Position numbers and translations under genes: made by a program. The notes below the pieces were generated by a model, which worked only from the letters and a program-made list of their open reading frames with translations, had not been told where the DNA came from and made no database searches. From Anaerolineae bacterium (GTDB lineage Bacteria > Chloroflexota > Anaerolineae > Promineifilales > Promineifilaceae), in assembly GCA_019637635.1 (NCBI GenBank), contig JAHBVI010000059.1, positions 1 through 39,695 on the forward strand: a stretch of DNA of 39,695 nt. The letters are read 5' to 3'. Of this stretch, positions 33,547 through 39,695 are shown piece by piece (position 1 is the stretch's first letter; each line of letters begins with the position of its first letter).

Positions 33547-33606
33547 TAGAGATTGGAGATTAGAGATTAGAGATGTGTCAATCTCCAATCTCTAATCTCC
33601 AATCTC
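33547..33606. repeat. GAGATTGGAGATTAGAGATT word array forming a hairpin
   Basis: Repeated GAGATT(A/G)GA words on the left face AATCTCCAATCTCTAATC on the right around ATGTGTC. It occupies the gap between the ZIP and ATPase genes. Confidence 0.75.
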
Positions 33607-33612
33607 CCCAAT

Positions 33613-34329
33613 TTATTGAGCCACCGACAACATCGCTGCTGCCAGAAATCCCATCACCGTAAAAAGCCCCACCAGTTTACCACCATGCTCAAATGCCTCG
33701 GGCATCATGGCGTCGGCCAGCATGGTGAGCATGGCGCCGGCGGCAAATGCCTGGGCATACAGGCCATCCAGTTCGGGTCGCTGGTGGATGAGGAAATATC
33801 CTGCCCCGGCGGAAAGGGCGGAAACCAGGACGAGTAATACCCACATCCAGAAGATGCGCTGGCGGGAATACCCGGACGCCGCCAGATTGACGGTACCGGC
33901 GACGCCTTCGGGCAGGTTGGAGATGAACACGGCCGTGATAAACGCCACATTCACCGCCCCCCCCAGCGCCAGCCCAATGCCCAAAATGAGAGATTCCGGC
34001 ACGTTATCCAGCAGTGTGCCGATAAAAATGGCCGCGCCGGAACCCGTTTGCTCGCCGGTAATATCCTTTCGATCCGCGCCGCCCTGGTGGTCTACCAGCC
34101 AGTCGCCCACAAAAAACGCCAGCGCACCCAGGGCAAACGCCAGCGCCATGCCCCGGCCGACCAGCGCCGATTCCGGCACCAGTTCATAGGCAATGGCGCT
34201 GATCAACGCCCCCGCGCCAATACCCATGATCAAACCAATTGCCCGGTTGGAAAGGCCACGATTCGCCAGCACATACCCCACCAGCAAAGAAGCCGCCGCC
34301 AATCCACCCCACCAAATTGCCGAAAGCAT
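33613..34329 (-). CDS. ZIP-family metal transporter
   Basis: The 238-residue inner-membrane protein has about eight hydrophobic segments and the ZIP signatures in TM4 (LLDNVPESL) and TM5 (ISNLPEG). The proline-glutamate pairs are kept, but the usual His of the TM4 HNxPEG motif is Asp, and TM5 has Ser-Asn before LPE. It may carry a different divalent metal or have changed affinity. The loop between TM3 and TM4 contains HQGGADRKD, with His and Asp residues. GAGGT precedes the ATG. It lies immediately upstream of the P-type ATPase gene, so metal homeostasis is a plausible shared role. Confidence 0.85.
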   Translation of the reverse strand: MLSAIWWGGLAAASLLVGYVLANRGLSNRAIGLIMGIGAGALISAIAYELVPESALVGRGMALAFALGALAFFVGDWLVDHQGGADRKDITGEQTGSGAAIFIGTLLDNVPESLILGIGLALGGAVNVAFITAVFISNLPEGVAGTVNLAASGYSRQRIFWMWVLLVLVSALSAGAGYFLIHQRPELDGLYAQAFAAGAMLTMLADAMMPEAFEHGGKLVGLFTVMGFLAAAMLSVAQ

Positions 34330-34352
34330 AGATACCTCAATGAGAAGTAAAT

Positions 34353-34407
34353 TGTCGGAGGGGAGGCTTTAGCCGAAACGAAGTCGGCTAAAGCCTCCCC
34401 TCCGACA
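34353..34407. repeat. Perfect 22-bp inverted repeat
   Basis: Arms 34353-34374 and 34386-34407 are exact complements with an 11-base loop. It lies between the PPK2 stop and the ZIP start. The arm contains the GGCTTTAGCC word. Confidence 0.8.
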
Positions 34408-34413
34408 CCAATA

Positions 34414-35307
34414 TCAGTAGATCTCCGGCACATACCGAAACGGATGGTCTGGTTCCACGTAGTCGCCTTTGGCCTGCCGCTTGGGGAACTTCACCGGTTC
34501 ACGCGGCACTTCTTCATAGGGCACCACACTGAGTAAATGGGCGATGCAGTTCAGGCGCGCCCGGCGTTTGTCGTTGCCGTCCACCACATGCCAGGGGCTG
34601 TCGTCCGTATCGGTGGCGGCAAACATGGCGTCACGGGCGCGTGAATAATCATACCAATGGCTGTAGCTCTTCAAATCCATGGGGGTGAGTTTCCAGATTT
34701 TACGGCCGTCATCGTCACGTGCTTTCAGGCGCAAGGTCTGGTTCTCCATGCTCACTTCCAGCCAATACTTGATCAGAATGATGCCAGAGTTGATGATGGC
34801 CCGTTCCACCGGCGCAGCATATTTCAAGAAGTATTCCACCTGTTCCGGTGTGGCAAAACCCATCACCCGCTCCACGCCGGCCCGGTTGTACCAACTGCGG
34901 TCAAAAATCACCACTTCCCCGGCGGCCGGCAAGTAGGGCATGTAGCGCTGGAAATACATTTGCGACTTTTCCCGTTCTGTAGGGGCCGAGAGCGCGACGA
35001 CCTTAAACACACGCGGGCTGGTGCGTTCGGTAATGCGTTTGATGACGCCGCCCTTTCCGGCCGTATCTCGCCCTTCAAATACGATGCAGATTTTGGCCCC
35101 GGTGTATTTCACCCACTCCTGCATCTTCACCAGTTCTTCCTGGAGCGGCCGCATCTTCTTTTCAAACTCCTTGTTGGAAAGAGGTTCAGAGGAGGCAACC
35201 TCAATGGAGGCAACCTCTGCGGAGGCAACCTCCGTGGAGGCAACCTCAGCCACCACCTCCTTCTCCTTTCCCTTCTTGCCCTTCTTTTTGCCCTTTTCCT
35301 TTGCCAT
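34414..35307 (-). CDS. ppk2: Polyphosphate kinase 2 (class I-like, single domain)
   Basis: The 297-residue cytoplasmic enzyme transfers phosphate between polyphosphate and nucleotides. The Walker A motif FEGRDTAGKGG (about residues 77-87), the Walker B region VVIFDRSWYNRAGVERVMGF and the lid segment with arginines are all present. The N-terminus is unusual: Lys-rich (KEKGKKKGKKGKEKE) followed by four EVASx repeats (residues 21-40), encoded by 15-base repeat units at 35188-35247. The frame stays open to 35496, but ATG 35307 has an excellent GAGGAGG, so it is the chosen start. Neighbouring arginine deiminase and carbamate kinase suggest a role in ATP supply. Confidence 0.93.
   Translation of the reverse strand: MAKEKGKKKGKKGKEKEVVAEVASTEVASAEVASIEVASSEPLSNKEFEKKMRPLQEELVKMQEWVKYTGAKICIVFEGRDTAGKGGVIKRITERTSPRVFKVVALSAPTEREKSQMYFQRYMPYLPAAGEVVIFDRSWYNRAGVERVMGFATPEQVEYFLKYAAPVERAIINSGIILIKYWLEVSMENQTLRLKARDDDGRKIWKLTPMDLKSYSHWYDYSRARDAMFAATDTDDSPWHVVDGNDKRRARLNCIAHLLSVVPYEEVPREPVKFPKRQAKGDYVEPDHPFRYVPEIY
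35188..35247. repeat. 15-bp tandem repeat coding for EVASx in ppk2
   Basis: Four units, each with the palindromic core GAGGCAACCTC and a variable triplet, encode EVAST, EVASA, EVASI and EVASS. It may vary in copy number between strains. Confidence 0.85.
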
Positions 35308-35331
35308 ATCCGCCTCCTCGTAAATGAATTT

Positions 35332-35363
35332 GAGGAGTGGGCATCTGAGGATGCCCACTCCTC
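35332..35363. terminator. 13-bp hairpin GAGGAGTGGGCAT
   Basis: GAGGAGTGGGCAT (35332-35344) pairs exactly with 35351-35363 around a 6-base loop. It lies between the arcA stop and the PPK2 start. A related imperfect hairpin is found at 38089-38120. Confidence 0.65.
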
Positions 35364-35372
35364 CATCTTTAA

Positions 35373-36599
35373 CTACACCGGATCGCGCCACACGGGGCAG
35401 GTCATACAATGGCCGCCGCCGCGCCCGCGTCCCAATTCCGAACCGGGAATCGTCAGCACGGTAATGCCGGCTTTGCGCAGCCGGGCATTCGTCCACTCAT
35501 TGCGGTCATAGGCCACTACCACGCCGGGTTGCAGCGCCACGACGTTATTGCCGTCATCCCACTGCTCCCGCTCTTGCTCAAACGCATCACCACCCGTCGG
35601 CACTACCCGCAGCTTTTTCAGCCCTAATGCTTCTTGCACAACGGCCAACCACCCCTTCTCTTCCACGGTCACATCCATCGTCCCTTCCTTGCTGCCGGGG
35701 CGGTAGCTGATGGGTTGGATGCTGTTGACGGCCGTTTCGTAGATGGTCACCAGGTCGCGGTCACAGAAAGTAAAGATGGTGTCCAGGTGCATACTGGCCC
35801 GGTCACGTGGCATCTTGGCGGCAATCACGCGGTTGGCCGCGCCCTGTTTGAACAACACCTGCGCCACCTGCCCGACGGCCTGGTAGGTGGTACGTTCGCC
35901 CATGCCCACCAGCACCACGCCGTTACCCACCGGCATCACGTCGCCGCCTTCAATGGTGGCGTTGCCGTGATCTTCGTCCGGGTCGCCCCACCAGATTTTG
36001 AAGTCGCCACCTTTGAACTCCGGGTGATATTTGTAAATGGCGGTCAGATGCAGGGTCTCCTTGCGGCGGGCGGGCCAGTACATGGGGTTGACGGTGACGC
36101 CGCCGTAAATCCAGCAAGAACTGTCGCGGGTAAACAACTGATTGGGCAGTGGGGCGACCACGAATTCGTCACCGCTCCACGCCTTTTGGGCAAACGCGCC
36201 TAATTCGCCGGGCAGTTCGGCAATGGTCACGCCACCAATGAGATGAGCCACCAGTTTGGCGGGTTCCAGGCTGTCCAGCCACGCCCGCAGTTCCGGCACG
36301 ACGCCCACGCCCACTTCATTGGCCGTTATTTTGCGGTCGAGGATGTAGGCTTTGCCTTCCGGGTCGGTTACCACCTCTTCCAGTAACTCGTGGACGCGCA
36401 TCACCTTGACGCCCGCTTCTTCGCGCATCAAGTCCACAAAGGCGTCGTGGTCTTGCCGCGCTTTGCGCGTCCAGATCACATCGTCAAACAGCAGTTCCTG
36501 GCAGTTGCTCGGCGTCAGCCGCCGCATTTCCAGCCCCGGCCGATGCACAATCACTTTTCGTAATTTGCCTACTTCTGAATAAACTCCATATTCGCTCAT
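35373..36599 (-). CDS. arcA: Arginine deiminase
   Basis: The 408-residue cytoplasmic enzyme converts arginine to citrulline and ammonia. The catalytic Cys (C398 in GGGHCMTCP), the His/Asp pair (HLDTIFTF), and EGGDVMP and FTRDSSCW motifs are present. The length matches ArcA. AGGAGA lies upstream of the ATG. It is followed downstream by ppk2 and preceded by carbamate kinase, separated by a 24-bp hairpin. The pathway's middle enzyme, ornithine carbamoyltransferase (ArcB), and the arginine/ornithine antiporter are absent from the window. Confidence 0.95.
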   Translation of the reverse strand: MSEYGVYSEVGKLRKVIVHRPGLEMRRLTPSNCQELLFDDVIWTRKARQDHDAFVDLMREEAGVKVMRVHELLEEVVTDPEGKAYILDRKITANEVGVGVVPELRAWLDSLEPAKLVAHLIGGVTIAELPGELGAFAQKAWSGDEFVVAPLPNQLFTRDSSCWIYGGVTVNPMYWPARRKETLHLTAIYKYHPEFKGGDFKIWWGDPDEDHGNATIEGGDVMPVGNGVVLVGMGERTTYQAVGQVAQVLFKQGAANRVIAAKMPRDRASMHLDTIFTFCDRDLVTIYETAVNSIQPISYRPGSKEGTMDVTVEEKGWLAVVQEALGLKKLRVVPTGGDAFEQEREQWDDGNNVVALQPGVVVAYDRNEWTNARLRKAGITVLTIPGSELGRGRGGGHCMTCPVWRDPV

Positions 36600-36623
36600 G
36601 GTTTTTTGTTCTCCTTTCTCTTT

Positions 36624-36678
36624 GTTCGTAGTAGGCGATTTATCGCCGTTTGCAGGCGATAAATCGCCTACTACGAAC
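36624..36678. repeat. Perfect 24-bp inverted repeat between arcC and arcA
   Basis: Arms 36624-36647 and 36655-36678 pair exactly around a 7-base loop. This is the longest perfect hairpin seen here. It contains GGCGATTTATCGCC words and separates two genes of one pathway. Confidence 0.85.
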
Positions 36679-36688
36679 GGTCGGTTTG

Positions 36689-37600
36689 TTATTTGATGAT
36701 GTTGGTTCCGGCAGCACCTTCGACAATTTGTTCAATATCTTGCAGTGCGCCAATGGCCGCCCGTTTGCCGGTGTTTTCCACGAATTGAATGGCCGCGCTG
36801 ACCTTTGGCCCCATGGAACCGGCGGCGAAGTTTTGGGCTTTCAGCTCGGCCGCCGTCACGTGTTCCAGCTTCCGTTGCGTTGGTTTACCCCAATCCAGGT
36901 AGACGCCATCTACATCCGTAGCCATGACAAACAAGTCGGCATCCAGTTCGCGGGCCAGTAGTTCGCTGACCAGGTCTTTGTCAATGACTGCTTCCACACC
37001 CACCAGCGTGCGCGTTTCGTCGGGCAGATACATGGTGGGAATACCGCCGCCGCCGCCGCAAATGACGACCGTGTGGTGTTCCAGCAACCATTTGATCGGC
37101 CGCATTTCAAAAATGCGTTTGGGCAGCGGTGAGGGCACGACCCGCCGCCATTTATTGCCATCTTGTTTGAACACCCATCCTTTTTCGGTTGCCAGTTTGT
37201 CGGCATCTTCTTTGTCATAGATGGGGCCGACAAATTTGGTGGGGTTTTGGAAGGCGGGGTCGTTGGGGTCCACTTCCACCATCGTCAGGATAGTGGCAAA
37301 GGGGACTTCAAAGGGGAGCAGGTTGCCCAACTCCTGTTCGATCATGTACCCGATCATGCCTTCGGTCTGCGCGCCCAACACGTCCAGGGGATAGGCTTCT
37401 ACTTCTTTGTAAGCAGCGCCCTGTAAAGCCAGCAGCCCCACCTGTGGCCCATTGCCATGTGACAGAACCAGTTGGTGTTTTTCAGCGACGGGGGCGAGGG
37501 CTTGCGCCGCCACTTTGACATTGGCGCGCTGCACCTCGGCCGTCATCGGTTCCCCTCGTTTTAATAAGGCGTTACCGCCTAATGCAACTACTACTCTCAT
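36689..37600 (-). CDS. arcC: Carbamate kinase
   Basis: The 303-residue cytoplasmic enzyme makes ATP and carbamate from carbamoyl phosphate and ADP in the arginine deiminase pathway. Signatures include VVALGGNALLKRGEP (N-terminus), LSHGNGPQVGLLALQ, VICGGGGGIP and AAGSMGPKVSAAIQFVENTG (C-terminus). The length matches ArcC. GGAGGTG precedes the ATG. It is the first of the two pathway genes in transcription order. A GCGCGATTT hairpin (37622-37646) lies directly upstream. Confidence 0.95.
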   Translation of the reverse strand: MRVVVALGGNALLKRGEPMTAEVQRANVKVAAQALAPVAEKHQLVLSHGNGPQVGLLALQGAAYKEVEAYPLDVLGAQTEGMIGYMIEQELGNLLPFEVPFATILTMVEVDPNDPAFQNPTKFVGPIYDKEDADKLATEKGWVFKQDGNKWRRVVPSPLPKRIFEMRPIKWLLEHHTVVICGGGGGIPTMYLPDETRTLVGVEAVIDKDLVSELLARELDADLFVMATDVDGVYLDWGKPTQRKLEHVTAAELKAQNFAAGSMGPKVSAAIQFVENTGKRAAIGALQDIEQIVEGAAGTNIIK

Positions 37601-37621
37601 CGTTCACCTCCAGTGTAAATT

Positions 37622-37646
37622 TAGCGCGATTTGGCAAATCGCGTTA
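37622..37646. repeat. GCGCGATT hairpin, copy 2
   Basis: TAGCGCGATTTG (37622-37633) pairs exactly with 37635-37646, with a single-base spacer. It is the sister copy of 9814-9840. Confidence 0.7.
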
Positions 37647-37650
37647 CAGA

Positions 37651-38013
37651 TTAGGATTGTAACCAGGCCCAGGCGGCGTCTCGTTCAGTGGTGGGGAAGT
37701 ATTGCGCTTCACGAGCGTAAAAGGGGTCGGCTAATGCGGCCAGCCACTTTTGCCACTTTTTGTCGCCTACGATAGCCATTTTTTCAATTTTCTTGCGGAA
37801 CTCATGCCCAAATTTCAGATCTGCGCCCCAGGCTTTCATTTCTTCCCCCTCGAATTCTGCCAGGTCTAGCAGCAAACGCAGCGAATCGACTACGGTTAAG
37901 GCCGCTTCTAGTTCTGTGGTTAGTTGGGCATAGTCTTCCTTTTGGATGTTACCCACCGCTTTGAAGCCGATGATGTTCCCGGTGCTTTCAATCATTTTTT
38001 CGATCATGGTCAT
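37651..38013 (-). CDS. SpoIIAA-like (STAS/SEC14-fold) protein
   Basis: The 120-residue soluble protein matches the small SpoIIAA-like family: a beta-strand opening (GNIIGFKAVGNIQKEDY), an alternating helix/strand core (LRLLLDLAEFEGEEMKAWG) and a C-terminal half with KKIEKMAIVGDKKWQKWL and FYAREAQYFPTTERDAAWAWL. The biochemical role of this family is not established. The start may be ATG 38013 or the next in-frame ATG 38007; neither has a strong Shine-Dalgarno. Confidence 0.8.
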   Translation of the reverse strand: MTMIEKMIESTGNIIGFKAVGNIQKEDYAQLTTELEAALTVVDSLRLLLDLAEFEGEEMKAWGADLKFGHEFRKKIEKMAIVGDKKWQKWLAALADPFYAREAQYFPTTERDAAWAWLQS

Positions 38014-38133
38014 TTCTCACTCGTTCTAGCCAGCGTCTCACCCGGTCAACGTTGCCCAGTTTAGATGCCGGCGACCAGCCACTATCAGGCGGAGTGGACA
38101 ACTGAGGATGCCCACTCCGCTGCGATCTACTGA

Positions 38134-38427
38134 TTATGCCTGACTGCCATATGGCAGCCGGTTGCGATTGCCATAACCACCGCCCAGGTACATGCCCACG
38201 TCCATCAGGACAGCCAGCCCCAGCCAGACCCAGTCAAAACCAATGACGCCGTTGGCTCCGGCCACAGCTACATACATCAAGGTGGTCCAGGGCAGGAACA
38301 AAAAGCCCAGGAACGGCCAGATGAACGTTTCAAACGCGGCCTGCCAGCGCACAGGCTGGATGAGCCACCAGACCAGAATACCGGCGCGAGGGCCTAAGAA
38401 CAGCAGGGTCGTGAATAAACAACACAT
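38134..38427 (-). CDS. Small membrane protein of unknown function
   Basis: The 97-residue protein has about three hydrophobic segments (MCCLFTTLLFLG; FLGFLFLPWTTLMYVAVAG; VWLGLAVLMDVGMYLGGG) and a short polar tail (YGNRNRLPYGSQA). GGAG lies upstream of the ATG. I do not recognise the family. Topology would be N-out or N-in with an odd number of helices. It lies between an M20 peptidase and a SpoIIAA-like gene, with no visible functional link. Confidence 0.65.
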   Translation of the reverse strand: MCCLFTTLLFLGPRAGILVWWLIQPVRWQAAFETFIWPFLGFLFLPWTTLMYVAVAGANGVIGFDWVWLGLAVLMDVGMYLGGGYGNRNRLPYGSQA

Positions 38428-38467
38428 ATCAAAAATCTCCTTTTACCTGATTATTCGGTGGCAAGTG

Positions 38468-38518
38468 GCAGGTTGCAGGTGGCAAGTGATGACCTGCAAC
38501 TTGCCACCTGCAACCTGC
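38468..38518. terminator. Perfect 20-bp hairpin at the M20 peptidase stop
   Basis: Arms 38468-38487 and 38499-38518 pair exactly. The right arm reaches the first base of the peptidase stop codon (38518-38520). The arms are made of repeated GCAGGTTGCAGGTGGCAAGT-type words. Confidence 0.75.
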
Positions 38519-39695
38519 TACAAAACCATCTCTTTTGTGCCCCATACCTGCATAAGTTGGGCATAAAATGTGACCATTCGCGCCATGCCCGCGATGGGGA
38601 TGCGCTCGTCAATACCGTGTTCCAGTCCCCGGAAACTCTCGTCCATGACGAGGGAGGTGAAGCGAAAAATATCATCACAGACGGGGACAAAGTGCTGGCA
38701 GTCCGTGCCGCCCAACATGACGAAGGGGGCGACGGGTGGGTTGTCGAAGACCTGGCGAATGACTTGCTTGAGTCCTGCATACACGGCCGTCTGATGCGAC
38801 GATACCGGCAGTGCTTCATTAAATTTGCCGGGCACGGGGCTGAACTGCACCCGTTCATCTTTGACCACTTTTTTAATGTGCTGTAAGACGTCGGCGATGG
38901 TGTCGCCGGGCAGCAGGCGGAAGTTGACGATGGCTTTGGCTTCGGCGGGCACGGTGTTGTCTTCGACGCCACCCTGGATGATGGTCACGGCCGTTGTCGT
39001 CCGCATACTGGCATTCATCTCCGGGACGGGCACGAGCCAGCGCCGTAGCAGCGGGCTGAACAGCCAGACGTTGGCGAAGGCCACCTGAACATATAGAGGA
39101 GCCGCCCGGCCAATGCCGTGATAGAGCGACCGCAAGCGGCGCAAACGGGGTGGCAGGGGATGGTTTTCCAGATGGGCAATGGCCTGCGCCAGAATACCGA
39201 TGGCCGTCTGGGGTGGTGGGGTGGAGGAGTGTCCGGGTGTGCCTTTCACGGTGAATTCTACCGTCAGATACCCTTTCTCGCTGACGCCTATCAAGGCCAC
39301 CGGGCCACGCACGCCGGGAGCCATTCCTTCAATAATGCCACCGCCTTCGTCCACAATCCCGGCCAGATGGATGCCGCGCTCTTTGAGCAGTTGGCCCATG
39401 ATTTTGCAGCCGTTGATACCGCCGGTTTCTTCGTCGTGGCCCAGGCCAAAGAGGATGGTGCGTTCGGGCCGGTAGCCCTGCCGCAGCAGCGTTTCGGCCG
39501 CATCCATGATGCCGATGAGTTGGTTTTTAATGTCCAGTGTGCCCCGGCCCCAGATGAAGCCGTCGGCGATTACCCCGGCGAAGGGGGGATGTGTCCACCC
39601 TTCAGGCGGGGCGGAAACGACATCCTGGTGGGCCATGAGCATAACGGGTTCCAGTTCGAGGTTACGGCCGTGCCAGGTATAGAGCAAACTGTACC
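38518..39695 (-). CDS. M20-family metallopeptidase (partial, N-terminus outside the window)
   Basis: At least 392 residues are present; the frame continues through the right edge of the window (...YSLLYTWHGRN). Metal-ligand motifs of the M20 family are intact: the His/Asp site in VMLMAHQDVV, the bridging Asp in GRGTLDIKNQ, and the catalytic Glu pair in HDEETGG. A dimerisation domain with TPGHSSTPP follows, and the C-terminal ligand is in the FVMLGGTDCQHFVPV region. The closest group is the carboxypeptidase S / PM20D1-like M20A peptidases, which act on N-acyl amino acids or dipeptides. The predicted initiation codon at 39687 is not credible because coding sequence continues beyond it. Confidence 0.9.
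   Translation of the reverse strand, partial: YSLLYTWHGRNLELEPVMLMAHQDVVSAPPEGWTHPPFAGVIADGFIWGRGTLDIKNQLIGIMDAAETLLRQGYRPERTILFGLGHDEETGGINGCKIMGQLLKERGIHLAGIVDEGGGIIEGMAPGVRGPVALIGVSEKGYLTVEFTVKGTPGHSSTPPPQTAIGILAQAIAHLENHPLPPRLRRLRSLYHGIGRAAPLYVQVAFANVWLFSPLLRRWLVPVPEMNASMRTTTAVTIIQGGVEDNTVPAEAKAIVNFRLLPGDTIADVLQHIKKVVKDERVQFSPVPGKFNEALPVSSHQTAVYAGLKQVIRQVFDNPPVAPFVMLGGTDCQHFVPVCDDIFRFTSLVMDESFRGLEHGIDERIPIAGMARMVTFYAQLMQVWGTKEMVL

Noticed and set aside
34657..35511. 284-codon plus-strand ORF opposite ppk2
   Set aside because: It mirrors conserved PPK2 motifs, and its repeated part is only the complement of the EVASx repeat.

Overview
The window is 39.7 kb of moderately high-GC bacterial chromosome, most consistent with a member of the Chloroflexota (Anaerolineae/Caldilineae-like). 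This is inferred from the style of the proteins, not from a marker gene. The signs are a sugar-binding lipoprotein with VEVTRVVE-type repeats after the lipobox, Thr/Pro-rich linkers in secreted proteins, tandem SAF-domain (CpaB-like) proteins, and gene boundaries filled with hairpins made of short repeated words. No phage, integrase or transposase gene was found.

Layout. 1-2.1 kb: the tail of a membrane protein (possibly an ammonium transporter), fabF on the minus strand, and a small FtsB/DivIC-like division protein. 2.2-7.2 kb (plus strand): a PAS-containing sensor histidine kinase whose first membrane segment is cut off by an in-frame TAG, two tandem CpaB-like proteins, and an NrtR-type Nudix regulator with a degenerate Nudix box. 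7.3-9.8 kb (minus): a DtxR/MntR-type metal regulator and an M3B oligoendopeptidase. 9.9-10.4 kb: tRNA-Cys, tRNA-Gly and tRNA-Phe on the minus strand and a selenocysteine tRNA (UCA anticodon, long variable arm) on the plus strand.

10.4-21.0 kb (minus) is one catabolic locus read from a GntR/FadR-type regulator with a near-ideal operator in front of it. It holds a sugar-binding lipoprotein, two ABC permeases, an extended SDR, a fumarylacetoacetase-family hydrolase, L-fuconate dehydratase, FucU-type mutarotase, L-fuconolactonase and an aldo/keto reductase. Together they fit non-phosphorylative L-fucose degradation to pyruvate and lactate. The classical 2-keto-3-deoxy-L-fuconate dehydrogenase is not recognisable, and the ABC ATPase is not in the window.

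21.2-29 kb: a SAM methyltransferase, an unknown membrane protein, an unknown membrane-anchored coiled-coil protein, a leucine-rich leader ORF with a terminator, leuS, and a penicillin-acylase-family Ntn hydrolase. 29-39.7 kb (all minus): a DHA2-type MFS exporter, a P-type ATPase with altered ion-site residues, a ZIP transporter, PPK2, arginine deiminase, carbamate kinase, a SpoIIAA-like protein, a small membrane protein and an M20 peptidase running off the end. Arginine deiminase plus carbamate kinase and PPK2 suggest ATP and polyphosphate metabolism; ornithine carbamoyltransferase is absent here.

The most unusual signals are genome-scale rather than gene-scale. The 8-bp palindrome ACGGCCGT occurs about 68 times by hand count, where roughly one is expected. 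Three 63-bp palindromic elements share covarying arms. Near-perfect hairpins sit at most gene boundaries. Repeat-like insertions have been translated inside leuS and ppk2.
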